64,000 nucleotides of DNA, from assembly GCF_000017205.1 (NCBI RefSeq), contig NC_009656.1, positions 372,001-436,000 of the forward strand. The letters are read 5' to 3'. The notes under the pieces were generated by a model. The model worked only from the letters and a program-made list of their open reading frames with translations. It searched no databases and was not told where the DNA came from. The stretch comes from Pseudomonas paraeruginosa PA7 (lineage in GTDB: Bacteria > Pseudomonadota > Gammaproteobacteria > Pseudomonadales > Pseudomonadaceae). Shown here piece by piece: positions 7,624-16,524 of this stretch. The position numbers and the translations under genes are program-made. How positions within the stretch are numbered: position 1 is the first letter of the stretch; the number at the start of each line of letters is the position of its first letter.

Positions 7624-8622
7624 TCATTGCGCCTGGTAGATCTGGTCGAAGATGCCTCCGTCGTTGAAGAACTTCGGTTGCGCCGACTTCCAGCCGCCGA
7701 AGTCGGCGTCGACGGTCACCAGGTCGAGCTTCGGGAACTGCGCGGCGAACTCGGCGGCGACCTTCTGGTTGCGCGGCCGGTAGAAATTCTGCGCGGCGAT
7801 GCGCTGGCCTTCCTCGCTGTACAGGTATTGCAGGTAGGCCTCGGCGACCTTGCGCGTGCCCTTCTTCTCGACCACCTTGTCGACCACCGCGACCGGCGGT
7901 TCGGCGAGGATCGAGAGGGAGGGTACGACGATCTCGAAGTTTTCGCCGCCCTGTTCCTTCTTCGCCAGGAACGCCTCGTTCTCCCAGGCCAACAGCACGT
8001 CGCCGATCTGGTTGTTGACGAAGGTGATGGTCGAGCCGCGGGCGCCGGTGTCGAGCACCGGTACGTGCCTGTACAGCGCCTGCACGTAGTCCCTGGCCTT
8101 CTCGTCGCTGCCGTACTGCTTCTTCGCCCAGGCCCAGGCGGCGAGGAAGTTCCAGCGCGCGCCGCCGGAGGTCTTCGGGTTCGGTGTGATGACTTCCACG
8201 CCTTCCTTGGTCAGGTCGCCCCAGTCCTCGATGCCCTTGGGGTTCCCCTTGCGCACCAGGAACACGATGGTCGAGGTATAAGGGGTGCTGTTGTCCGGCA
8301 GGCGCGCCTGCCAGTCGGCCGGGAGCAGCTTGCCGAGCTTGTTCAGTTCGTCGATGTCGCCGGCCAGGGCCAGGGTCACCACGTCGGCCTTGAGCCCGTC
8401 GATCACCGCGCGGGCCTGCTTGCCGGAGCCGCCATGGGACTGCTGGACGGTCAGGTCCTCGCCACCCTGGGTCTTCCAATGCTCGATGAAGGCAGCGTTG
8501 TAGGCCTGGTACAGCTCGCGGGTCGGGTCGTAGGAAACGTTCAGCAGTTGCGTGGCGGCGGCCGCCGGGCCGGATAACAGGGCGCTGGCGAGTGCGGCCA
8601 GGGCGAAACGACGAAGGGACAT
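7624..8622 (-). CDS. sbp: Periplasmic sulfate-binding protein Sbp
   Basis: A 332-aa periplasmic protein that captures sulfate for CysTWA. The start at 8620-8622 gives a clear signal peptide (basic MSLRR, hydrophobic core, cleavage after AAAA before [14 protein letters not shown]) and has AGGAG upstream; longer readings of the frame lack this. Family landmarks include [11 protein letters not shown], the phosphate-binding-loop-like SHGGSGKQA and the long solute-binding fold ending in IYQAQ. It lies after the small YezD-type gene and before cysT in a sulfur-limitation operon. Confidence 0.96.
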   Translation of the reverse strand: MSLRRFALAALASALLSGPAAAATQLLNVSYDPTRELYQAYNAAFIEHWKTQGGEDLTVQQSHGGSGKQARAVIDGLKADVVTLALAGDIDELNKLGKLLPADWQARLPDNSTPYTSTIVFLVRKGNPKGIEDWGDLTKEGVEVITPNPKTSGGARWNFLAAWAWAKKQYGSDEKARDYVQALYRHVPVLDTGARGSTITFVNNQIGDVLLAWENEAFLAKKEQGGENFEIVVPSLSILAEPPVAVVDKVVEKKGTRKVAEAYLQYLYSEEGQRIAAQNFYRPRNQKVAAEFAAQFPKLDLVTVDADFGGWKSAQPKFFNDGGIFDQIYQAQ

Positions 8623-8797
8623 GTGCAGCTCCTGGATGTGCTGATTCGATGGTTCTAGTTGATGTGTTGGCGAAACGACGGAAACACGGGGCGTCAGGCG
8701 CGCATTCGCGGCCGACGGCTGCAATACCGGTGCGGATGGGGAATCGAACGGATGTTCATCGCGGGACGCCTCCGGTGGTCCAGTCGGGTCGCGGGCT

Positions 8798-8980
8798 TCA
8801 GGCCTGCTTGACGCTCGGTTGCTGCAGACGGAATTTTTCCTTGCGCTCGATCTGCACCACCTGGCCGTTGTGCACGGTGATCTCGACCGCGCCGAAGCGC
8901 AGGCCGCGCAGGGCGCTCTGGATTTCACGCAGGATGGTGGCTTCGTCCTGGCCATCCAGGCTTCTGAGGGTTGCGCTCAT
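8798..8980 (-). CDS. YezD-family (DUF2292) small protein
   Basis: A 60-aa protein with the DUF2292/YezD core: [34 protein letters not shown]. The start at 8978-8980 has AGGAG eight bases upstream and gives the usual family length. Members are often found beside sulfate-assimilation genes and are induced by sulfur limitation; the molecular role is unknown. It appears to be the first gene of the sbp-cysTWA transcription unit, about 175 bp before sbp. Confidence 0.85.
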   Translation of the reverse strand: MSATLRSLDGQDEATILREIQSALRGLRFGAVEITVHNGQVVQIERKEKFRLQQPSVKQA

Positions 8981-9061
8981 GGGTCTCTGCTCCTGTGGCT
9001 CGAGGTGCCGCACTGCTCGACGAAGGGGGGCGGCGTGAGCGTATGGTAAGCAGAGCGCAAT

Positions 9062-9086
9062 ATTCTTAAAAATACTGTTTAAGAAT
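9062..9086. promoter_or_regulatory. Inverted repeat upstream of the sulfate-uptake operon
   Basis: ATTCTTAAA (9062-9070) and TTTAAGAAT (9078-9086) form a perfect 9-bp inverted repeat with a 7-bp spacer, in an A+T-rich patch about 80-105 bp upstream of the YezD-like start. Position before a sulfate-starvation operon makes CysB (LysR family) the obvious candidate regulator; that assignment is inference. Confidence 0.5.
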
Positions 9087-9136
9087 CTTTATAGGTAAAC
9101 TGGTTATAAGTCGGCGCGGCGACCGGCCGCCCGCTC

Positions 9137-11419
9137 TCAGTCTTCCGGCAGCGCCACCGGCGGTGCGTCGAAGCGCAGCGTTTCCGGTGGTTGCGGGCGC
9201 CCGTACCAGTAGCCCTGGCCGAAGTCGCAGCCGTGCTCGCGAAGGAACAATGCCTGGTCCTGGTGCTCGATGCCTTCGGCCACCACCCGCAGACCCATGC
9301 TCTGGGCCAGGGCGATGATCGCGCGGGCGATCGCCGCGTCATCCACCGCGCCGGGCAGGCCGGCGACGAAGCCCTGGTCGATCTTCAGCTTGTGCACCGG
9401 CAGGCGCTTGAGCCGCATCAGCGAGGAATAGCCGGTGCCGAAGTCGTCGATGGCCAGGTTCACGCCGAGGATGCGCAGGCGGCAGAGCAGGTTGAGGGAC
9501 TGCTCGAAGTCCTCCATCACCGCGCTCTCGGTAACTTCCAGTTCCAGATAGCGTGGTTCCAGGCCGGATTCCTCCAAGGCATTGGCGATCCGCTCCTCCA
9601 GGCCGCCGCGGTTGAATAGCCGGCTGGAGACGTTGACCGCGATGAACTCCAGTCCGACGCCTCGGTCCTGCCACTCGCGCATCTGCCGGCAGGCGCGCTT
9701 GAGCACCCAGTTGTCCAGCGCGGCGATCAGCCCGCACTCCTCCGCCACCGGGACGAACTCGCCCGGCGGCACCAGGCCGCGCTCGGGATGCTGCCAGCGC
9801 ACCAGCGACTCGACGCCGACGATCCGCCCACTGGCCAGGTCGTGCACCGGCTGGTAGTGGACGCGCAGCTCGTCGTGGTCCAGCGCGTGGCGCAGCGCCG
9901 ATTCCACCTGGACGTGGGCGCGAGCCCGGGCGGTCAGTACGCGGGTATAGAAGGCGTAGGCGTTGCGCCCGCTGTCCTTGGCCTGGAACAGCGCGGCGTC
10001 GGCGTGCTGCATCAAGTGGTCGACATCGCTGGCGTCCTCCGGGTAGAGGCTGACACCGAGGCTGGCGCTGATATAGATCGGCTGGCAGTGGATGTCGAAC
10101 GGCGCGTTGAAACCGTCGAGGATGCGCTGCGAGAGACGCGCGACGGCTTCCGGGTCGTCGTTCTCGACGAGAATGGCGAACTCGTCGCCGCCCAGGCGTG
10201 ACAGCAGGCAGCGTTCGCCGAGCTGGTGCTGCAGGCGCTTGCTGACTTCCTTGAGCAGCATGTCGCCGGTGGTGTGGCCGAGGCTGTCGTTGATGTGCTT
10301 GAAATGGTCGAGGTCGATCAGCAGCAGGGCGCCGGCCACCGCCCGGTCCTTGCCGTCCTCCAGCGCCTGCTCGATGCGCTGGCGCAGCAAAACGCGGTTG
10401 GGCAGCCCGGTCAGCGAGTCGTGGTGGGCGAGGAAGTCCAACTCGTTCTCCGAGCGCTTGATGCTGCTCAGGTCGGAGAACACCCCGACGTAGTGGGTCA
10501 GCTGGCCCTGATCGTTGCGCACCGCGCGGATGTGCAGCCACTGCGGGTAGATCTCGCCGCTCTTGCGACGGTTCCAGATCTCCCCGCTCCACACGTCCTG
10601 TTCACGCAGGGCCAGCCACAGGCGCTGGTAGAACGCCTGGTCTTGGCGGCCGGAACGGAGGATCGCCGGGGTCTTGCCGAGCACGTCCTCGGAGCGGTAG
10701 CCGGTGATGCGCTCGAAGGAAGGATTGACGTGGACGATCACCGCCTGGGCGTCGGTGACCAGCACACCTTCGCGGGTGCTGTCGAACACCGCCGCGGCCT
10801 GGCGCAGGTGGTCTTCCTTGAGCCGCTGCAAGGTGATGTCGCGAGCCACTCCGGTGTAGTGCAGCGGCTTGCCCAGGGCGTCGCGCAGGACCCGGCCGCG
10901 CGAGTGGATCCAGCGGTAGTCGCCGTCCTTGTGACGCAGGCGGTAGATGTGGTCGAGGTTGTCGGTCAGGCCCTGCAAGTGGTTGCGGTGGGCCTCCAGC
11001 ACGGTGGCGAACTCCTCCGGGTGCAGGCGCTTCTTCCAGGTCTCGATGGGGTCGCCGAGCTCCTCCGGCGTCAGCCCCACCAGGGCCGCGTAGCCGGGCG
11101 AGACGAACATCCTGCCGGTCACCAGGTCCCAGTCCCAGAGCCCGTCGCGCACTGCCTCCAGGGCCCGGTTCAGACGCTGTTCGCTGCCGTGCAACTCATC
11201 GTAGGCCTGGGCCTTGCGGCGGAACTGGCGTACCAGGTAGAGGTACAGGAGCAGGCCGGTGGCGGCGAAGAAGAACAGACGCTTGGCGGTCATCCAGAAG
11301 ACCAGTTGGTCGTGGTCCTGTACCTGGTTTTGTAACAAATGATCGCTCAGGAAGGCCCAGGCGATGGCGACTGCCAGGTAGGCCAGGCTCAGGCGAAGGG
11401 CACTCAGGCGGGGGTTCAT
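9137..11419 (-). CDS. pipA: Membrane PAS-PAS-GGDEF-EAL cyclic-di-GMP protein
   Basis: A 760-aa inner-membrane protein. Two hydrophobic segments lie in the first 70 residues, then two PAS domains (about 85-205 and 210-325), GGDEF (about 335-495, intact RLGGDEFAIL but no RxxD I-site just before it) and EAL (about 510-755). The EAL signature reads ESLVRW, with ExTE in EVTESAVM, DDFGTGYSSL and KIDQGFV retained, so phosphodiesterase activity is expected. The ATG at 11417-11419 gives the length I recall for PAO1 PA0285; a TTG six codons upstream is possible. The pipA name, for a phosphodiesterase affecting Pf phage and biofilm, is from memory and less certain than the domain call. Confidence 0.85.
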   Translation of the reverse strand: MNPRLSALRLSLAYLAVAIAWAFLSDHLLQNQVQDHDQLVFWMTAKRLFFFAATGLLLYLYLVRQFRRKAQAYDELHGSEQRLNRALEAVRDGLWDWDLVTGRMFVSPGYAALVGLTPEELGDPIETWKKRLHPEEFATVLEAHRNHLQGLTDNLDHIYRLRHKDGDYRWIHSRGRVLRDALGKPLHYTGVARDITLQRLKEDHLRQAAAVFDSTREGVLVTDAQAVIVHVNPSFERITGYRSEDVLGKTPAILRSGRQDQAFYQRLWLALREQDVWSGEIWNRRKSGEIYPQWLHIRAVRNDQGQLTHYVGVFSDLSSIKRSENELDFLAHHDSLTGLPNRVLLRQRIEQALEDGKDRAVAGALLLIDLDHFKHINDSLGHTTGDMLLKEVSKRLQHQLGERCLLSRLGGDEFAILVENDDPEAVARLSQRILDGFNAPFDIHCQPIYISASLGVSLYPEDASDVDHLMQHADAALFQAKDSGRNAYAFYTRVLTARARAHVQVESALRHALDHDELRVHYQPVHDLASGRIVGVESLVRWQHPERGLVPPGEFVPVAEECGLIAALDNWVLKRACRQMREWQDRGVGLEFIAVNVSSRLFNRGGLEERIANALEESGLEPRYLELEVTESAVMEDFEQSLNLLCRLRILGVNLAIDDFGTGYSSLMRLKRLPVHKLKIDQGFVAGLPGAVDDAAIARAIIALAQSMGLRVVAEGIEHQDQALFLREHGCDFGQGYWYGRPQPPETLRFDAPPVALPED

Positions 11420-11591
11420 GGGATGTTCAGTGGGCAATTATTGGCCGGGCAGTATAAATGATGGCCATCCGGGCCTGTTCATATCTAAAAGAACGGATGG
11501 TAATCCCCCGCTGCTTGGTGATAATGCCCCCAGGTTTTGTCAGACAAGGCCCCTCATCACTCCCATACCCCCCCGAGGTTCAGTACCGCCT

Positions 11592-12770
11592 ATGTGGTTC
11601 AACGGTTTTCTCGACCTGTCGCCGTGGCAACTGGTGGCAGTTACCCTGGTGCTGACGCATATCACCATCGTCAGCGTGACCGTCTACCTGCATCGCTATT
11701 CCGCCCACCGTGCACTCGACCTGCACCCCGCGCTGCAGCACTTCTTCCGTTTCTGGTTGTGGTTGACCACAGGGATGAACACTCGCGAATGGACCGCGAT
11801 CCACCGTAAGCACCATGCCAAGTGCGAGACCGTCGAGGACCCGCACAGCCCGGTGCACAAGGGCCTGTTCACCGTCCTGCGCGCTGGCGCGGAACTGTAC
11901 AAGGCCGAGGCGAAGAACCAGGACACCCTGCGCATCTACGGCAAGAACTGCCCGGACGACTGGATCGAGCGCAACCTCTACTCGCGCTTCCCGATCGGCG
12001 GCGTGGTGCTGATGGCGCTCATCGACCTGGCCCTGTTCGGTGCCCTCGGCCTGACCGTCTGGGCGGTGCAGATGGCATGGATTCCATTCTGGGCCGCCGG
12101 CGTGGTCAACGGCCTCGGCCACGCGGTCGGCTACCGCAACTTCGAATGCCGCGACGCCGCCACCAACCTGGTTCCCTGGGGCATCCTCATCGGCGGCGAA
12201 GAGCTGCACAACAACCACCACACCTATCCGAACTCGGCCAAGCTGTCGGTGAAGAAGTGGGAGTTCGACCTGGGCTGGGCCTGGATCAAGCTGTTCAGCT
12301 TCCTGCGCCTGGCCAGGGTCGCCCGGGTCGCGCCGATCGCCCACCGGGTCGAAGGCAAGCACAGCCTGGACATGGACACCGCCATGGCGATCCTCAACAA
12401 CCGCTTCCAGATCATGGCGCAGTACCGCAAGCTGGTGATCGCGCCGCTGGTCAAGCAGGAAGTGGCCAAGGCCGACGAGTCGGTGCGCCATCTGTTCCGC
12501 CGCGCCAAGCGCCTGCTGTCGCGCGAGACCAGCCTGCTGCAGGACCGCCACCACGTGCGCATCGACTCGATGCTGGCCCACAGCCAGGCGCTGAAGGTGA
12601 TCTACGAGAAGCGCCTGGCGTTGCAGCAGATCTGGGCCAAGACCAGCGCCAACGGCCACGACATGCTGGCTGCGATGAAAGACTGGGTGCACGAGGCGGA
12701 AGCCAGTGGCATCCAGTCGCTGAAGGAGTTCGCCGCGCAACTGAAGACCTACTCGCTGCGTCCCGCCTGA
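11592..12770 (+). CDS. desA: Acyl-lipid delta-9 desaturase DesA
   Basis: A 392-aa membrane di-iron desaturase that introduces double bonds into acyl chains of membrane phospholipids. The three histidine boxes are HRYSAH (34-39), HRKHH (71-75) and HNNHH (about 206-210), with hydrophobic segments between. The C-terminal 100 residues are charged and helical. The start at 11592-11594 is the first Met before the hydrophobic N-terminus. It is divergent from the GGDEF/EAL gene. DesA is the aerobic, phospholipid-acting desaturase of P. aeruginosa, as opposed to the acyl-CoA type DesB. Confidence 0.92.
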   Translation: MWFNGFLDLSPWQLVAVTLVLTHITIVSVTVYLHRYSAHRALDLHPALQHFFRFWLWLTTGMNTREWTAIHRKHHAKCETVEDPHSPVHKGLFTVLRAGAELYKAEAKNQDTLRIYGKNCPDDWIERNLYSRFPIGGVVLMALIDLALFGALGLTVWAVQMAWIPFWAAGVVNGLGHAVGYRNFECRDAATNLVPWGILIGGEELHNNHHTYPNSAKLSVKKWEFDLGWAWIKLFSFLRLARVARVAPIAHRVEGKHSLDMDTAMAILNNRFQIMAQYRKLVIAPLVKQEVAKADESVRHLFRRAKRLLSRETSLLQDRHHVRIDSMLAHSQALKVIYEKRLALQQIWAKTSANGHDMLAAMKDWVHEAEASGIQSLKEFAAQLKTYSLRPA

Positions 12771-12809
12771 CGCCTGGCGCATCCTCGCGGGTGCGTCAGC
12801 CGCCTCTCC

Positions 12810-12835
12810 AACGCGCCGGCTCCTGCCGGCGCGTT
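12810..12835 (+). terminator. Hairpin after desA
   Basis: AACGCGCCGG (12810-12819), six-base loop, CCGGCGCGTT (12826-12835), followed by GCGTTTCGG. A perfect 10-bp stem 40 bp after the desA stop; the T-run is weak. Confidence 0.6.
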
Positions 12836-12884
12836 GCGTTTCGGCGTCTCCAGGGCGACATCCCGCCGTTACTTCTCTTCCTCC

Positions 12885-12898
12885 GCAAGTCGGCTTGC
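12885..12898. promoter_or_regulatory. Possible GpuR operator upstream of gpuP
   Basis: GCAAG-TCGG-CTTGC is a short palindrome about 100 bp before gpuP. LysR-type GpuR activates this operon with 3-guanidinopropionate, and a T-N11-A-type site here would fit. Short arms make this weak. Confidence 0.25.
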
Positions 12899-12998
12899 CT
12901 GATCCGGGATTCAGCGCGGGCGGCGCCCGGCCTATCTTCGGCGTGCCCCGGCGTTGCGCCGGGCCTCACGCAGAACAACAAGAAGAGGAGCGCGGGCG

Positions 12999-14384
12999 AT
13001 GTTGCTGGATTACCTGATCATGCTGGTCTACGCCCTGGCCATGCTGGGCCTGGGCTGGTACGGAATGCGCAAGGCGAGGAGCCAGAGCGACTTCCTCGTC
13101 GCCGGACGCCGTCTCGGCCCCGGCCTCTACCTGGGCACCATGGCGGCGGTGGTGCTCGGCGGCGCCTCGACCATCGGCACGGTCAAGCTCGGCTACCAGT
13201 TCGGCCTGTCCGGCTTGTGGCTGGTGTTCATGCTCGGCCTGGGGATCATCGTCCTCAGCCTGGTGTTCTCGCGGCAGATCGCGCGCCTGCGGGTATTCAC
13301 CGTGACCCAGGTGCTGGAACAGCGCTACCAGGCCTCCTCGCGGCTGATCGGCGGGGTGGTGATGGTCGCCTACGACCTGATGGTGGCGGTCACCGCGACC
13401 ATCGCCATCGGCTCGGTTACCGAGGTGGTCTTCGGTATCCCGCGGATCCCGGCGATCCTCTGCGGAGGCGGGATCGTCATCGTCTATTCGGTGATCGGCG
13501 GCATGTGGTCGCTGACCCTCACCGACATCATCCAATTCGTGATCAAGACCATCGGTATCTTCCTCGTCCTGCTGCCACTGTCGATCGACGGCGCCGGCGG
13601 CCTGGGGGGCATGCGGGAAGCGCTGCCGGCGGGCTTCTTCGACCTCGGCCAGATCGGCCTGGACACCATCCTCACCTACTTCCTGCTGTATTTCTTCGGC
13701 GCGCTGATCGGCCAGGACATCTGGCAGCGGGTGTTCACCGCGCGTAGCGAGACGGTGGTGCGCTACGCCGGGCTCGGCGCCGGGGTCTACTGCATGCTCT
13801 ATGGCACCGCTTGCGCGTTGATCGGCGCGGCGGCACGGGTGCTGCTGCCGGACCTGGCGGTGCCGGAGAACGCCTACGCCGAGATCACCCGCGAGGTGCT
13901 CGCGCCGGGCCTGCGCGGCCTGGTGGTGGCGGCCGCGCTGTCGGCGATCATGTCCACCGCCAGCGGCTGCCTGCTGGCGGCGGCCACCGTGCTGCAGGAA
14001 GACATCTACGCGCGTTTCCTGCGCCCCGGAACTACCAGCGACATCCGCCTGAGCCGTTGCATCACCCTGCTGATGGGCGTGGCGATGCTGGCCCTGGCGT
14101 GCCTGGTCAACGATGTCATAGCCGCCCTGAGCATCGCCTACAACCTGCTGGTCGGCGGCCTGCTGGTACCCATCGTCGGCGCATTGCTGTGGCGCCGCGC
14201 CAGCCCGCAGGGGGCGATCGCCAGCATCGTCGTCGGCTGCCTGGCGGTGGTCGCCTGCATGGCTCGCGACGGCCTGCTCGCCAACTCGCCGATCGTCTAC
14301 GGCCTGCTGGCCAGCCTGGCGACCTTCGTCGTGGTCAGCCTGGCCACGCGCCCCGCCGCCGGCCTGCGCGCCCAGCCGGAATGA
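12999..14384 (+). CDS. gpuP: Sodium:solute symporter GpuP (3-guanidinopropionate uptake)
   Basis: A 461-aa SSSF-family permease with about 12-13 membrane helices. Early family features include LGWYGMRKARSQSDFLVAGRRLG and the glycine-rich GGASTIGT segment of helix 3. The start at 12999-13001 follows GAAGAGGAGC; the preceding in-frame codons are Arg-rich and unlikely to be translated. Synteny with gpuA and gpuR marks it as the guanidinopropionate transporter, the first step in the pathway converting 3-guanidinopropionate to beta-alanine and urea. Confidence 0.92.
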   Translation: MLLDYLIMLVYALAMLGLGWYGMRKARSQSDFLVAGRRLGPGLYLGTMAAVVLGGASTIGTVKLGYQFGLSGLWLVFMLGLGIIVLSLVFSRQIARLRVFTVTQVLEQRYQASSRLIGGVVMVAYDLMVAVTATIAIGSVTEVVFGIPRIPAILCGGGIVIVYSVIGGMWSLTLTDIIQFVIKTIGIFLVLLPLSIDGAGGLGGMREALPAGFFDLGQIGLDTILTYFLLYFFGALIGQDIWQRVFTARSETVVRYAGLGAGVYCMLYGTACALIGAAARVLLPDLAVPENAYAEITREVLAPGLRGLVVAAALSAIMSTASGCLLAAATVLQEDIYARFLRPGTTSDIRLSRCITLLMGVAMLALACLVNDVIAALSIAYNLLVGGLLVPIVGALLWRRASPQGAIASIVVGCLAVVACMARDGLLANSPIVYGLLASLATFVVVSLATRPAAGLRAQPE

Positions 14385-14438
14385 TCCATGCGGCGCCGGG
14401 CGTCCGGCGCCTTCTTCCCGCCACACGGAGATTCCTTC

Positions 14439-15395
14439 ATGTCCAACGACAATCCGCAGCCCCTCGACGCCGCCGAGATTCCCCGCTTCGCCGGTATCCC
14501 GACCTTCATGCGCCTGCCGGCCTTCACCGACCCGGCCGCGGTGCGGGTCGGCCTGATCGGCGTGCCCTGGGACGGCGGCACCACCAACCGCGCCGGCGCC
14601 CGCCATGGCCCGCGCGAGGTGCGCAACCTGTCCAGCCTGATGCGCAAGGTGCATCACGTCAGCCGCATCGCGCCCTACGACCTGGTGCGGGTCGGTGACC
14701 TCGGCGACGCGCCGGTGAATCCCATCGACCTGCTCGATTCGCTGCGCCGTATCGAAGGTTTCTATCGCCAGGTACATGCCGCCGGCACCCTGCCGCTGTC
14801 GATCGGCGGCGACCACCTGGTGACCCTGCCGATCTTTCGCGCCCTGGGTCGCGAGCGGCCGCTGGGCATGGTGCATTTCGATGCGCATTCCGATACCAAC
14901 GACCGCTACTTCGGCGACAACCCCTACACCCACGGCACGCCGTTCCGCCGGGCCATCGAGGAGGGCCTGCTCGATCCGCGGCGCACGGTGCAGATCGGCA
15001 TCCGCGGCTCGGTGTATTCGCCGAACGACGACGCTTTCGCCCGCGAATGCGGGATCCGGGTGATCCACATGGAGGAGTTCGTCGAGCTGGGCGTCGAGGC
15101 GACCCTGGTCGAAGCGCGACGGGTAGTGGGCGACGGGCCGACCTACGTGAGTTTCGACGTCGACGTGCTCGACCCGGCCTTCGCCCCTGGCACCGGCACC
15201 CCGGAGATCGGCGGCATGACCAGCCTCCAGGCCCAGCAACTGGTCCGAGGCCTGCGCGGGCTGGACCTGGTCGGCGCCGACGTGGTCGAGGTCTCGCCGC
15301 CGTTCGATGTCGGCGGCGCCACCGCGCTGGTCGGCGCGACCATGATGTTCGAACTGCTCTGCCTGCTCGCCGAGTCGGCCGCGCGAAGCGCCTGA
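14439..15395 (+). CDS. gpuA: 3-guanidinopropionase GpuA (ureohydrolase)
   Basis: A 318-aa arginase/agmatinase-family enzyme that hydrolyses 3-guanidinopropionate to beta-alanine and urea. The Mn-binding motifs are complete: GGDHLVT, HFDAHSDTND and SFDVDVLDPAFAPGTG. The start at 14439-14441 follows ACGGAG and removes an Arg-rich out-of-family extension. It begins 54 bases after gpuP, consistent with co-transcription. Confidence 0.94.
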   Translation: MSNDNPQPLDAAEIPRFAGIPTFMRLPAFTDPAAVRVGLIGVPWDGGTTNRAGARHGPREVRNLSSLMRKVHHVSRIAPYDLVRVGDLGDAPVNPIDLLDSLRRIEGFYRQVHAAGTLPLSIGGDHLVTLPIFRALGRERPLGMVHFDAHSDTNDRYFGDNPYTHGTPFRRAIEEGLLDPRRTVQIGIRGSVYSPNDDAFARECGIRVIHMEEFVELGVEATLVEARRVVGDGPTYVSFDVDVLDPAFAPGTGTPEIGGMTSLQAQQLVRGLRGLDLVGADVVEVSPPFDVGGATALVGATMMFELLCLLAESAARSA

Positions 15396-15461
15396 CGGCG
15401 TTCCGCGGGGTCGGCTTTGGCGCTATAACGGAGAGGGTCCTGGACGCCACGGGAGCGGGGA

Positions 15462-16412
15462 ATGCTGGGCAATCTCAACGACATCGACCTGCGCCTGCTG
15501 CGCACCTTCTGCGCCATCGTCGAGGCCGGCGGTTTCACTGCCGCCCAGGCGCGCCTGAACACCAGCCTGTCGCGCCTTAGCGTGCTGGTCCGCGATCTGG
15601 AGGTGCGCCTGGGCTATTCCTTGTGCCGGCGCGGCAACGGCGGGTTCCAGCTGACCGAGGAAGGCCAGGAGCTGTACGACGCCGCGCTCGGCCTGTTCAG
15701 CGATATCGCCCGTTTCCGCGAACAGGTTCGCGGCCTCGGCGGGCGCGACCGCGAGGCGCTGCACCTGGGCTGCGTCGACGGGGTCATCGGCCAGCACTGC
15801 CTGCCCCTGCCGCTGGCCATCCGGTTGTTCCGCCAGCGCGCTCCGGAGGTCCGGCTCAACCTGCACACGCGGCGTCCCGACGAGCTCGAGCACGCGGTGC
15901 TGGAGGAACGCCTGCAACTGGCGGTGGGGGCCTTCCATCATCGGCTGTCCGGGCTCTGCTACCAGCCGCTGTTCCGCGAGGAGCAGAACCTCTATTGCGG
16001 CCGCGCGCATCCGTTCTTCGCCCGTGCGGACGACGAGCCGACGCTCGACGAGATCTGTGCCGCCGACTACGTCGGGCGCGGCTACATGGCGGAGAACCAG
16101 CGACCGCACGACCTGCGTTTTCGCCACGGAATCAACGCCTATACCATGGAGGCCATCGCCACCCTGGTCTTCAGCGGTACCTACATCGGCTACCTGCCGA
16201 CCCACTACGCCGCCAACTGGGTCGCCGAGGGCCGCATGCGGGCGATCCGTCCCAGCCAGCTGGCCTACGATTCGGAGTTCCACTGCGTCACCCGCCAGGG
16301 CCACGACGAACGGCCGACCCTGAGCCTGTTCCTGAGCTCGCTGTTCGAGGCGCAGGAACAGTTGGGCGCGCAGGCACCGGCGAATATGAGCGGCATCGCT
16401 CGACAACTGTGA
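15462..16412 (+). CDS. gpuR: LysR-family activator GpuR
   Basis: A 316-aa LysR-type regulator: N-terminal helix-turn-helix (LRLLRTFCAIVEAGGFTAAQARLNTSLSRLSVLVRDLEVRLG) and a substrate-binding domain from about residue 90. It follows gpuA by 66 bp on the same strand, rather than the more usual divergent layout. By synteny it activates gpuPA in response to 3-guanidinopropionate. Confidence 0.9.
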   Translation: MLGNLNDIDLRLLRTFCAIVEAGGFTAAQARLNTSLSRLSVLVRDLEVRLGYSLCRRGNGGFQLTEEGQELYDAALGLFSDIARFREQVRGLGGRDREALHLGCVDGVIGQHCLPLPLAIRLFRQRAPEVRLNLHTRRPDELEHAVLEERLQLAVGAFHHRLSGLCYQPLFREEQNLYCGRAHPFFARADDEPTLDEICAADYVGRGYMAENQRPHDLRFRHGINAYTMEAIATLVFSGTYIGYLPTHYAANWVAEGRMRAIRPSQLAYDSEFHCVTRQGHDERPTLSLFLSSLFEAQEQLGAQAPANMSGIARQL

Positions 16413-16524
16413 CCGGGCGCACTTGCTGAAGGCTTTTCCTGCCGTTCGGCGGGCATTTCCGTATTGCCGCGACCCCTGCGCTAAGTTGGCGGTCGAAGCG
16501 GTTCCGCAAGCAGAGCGACGATCC

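Noticed and set aside
12966..15239. 757-codon minus-strand frame opposite gpuP and gpuA
   Set aside because: Antisense shadow of two well-defined genes; composition is the Gln/His/Arg-rich pattern typical of high-GC Pseudomonas antisense frames.
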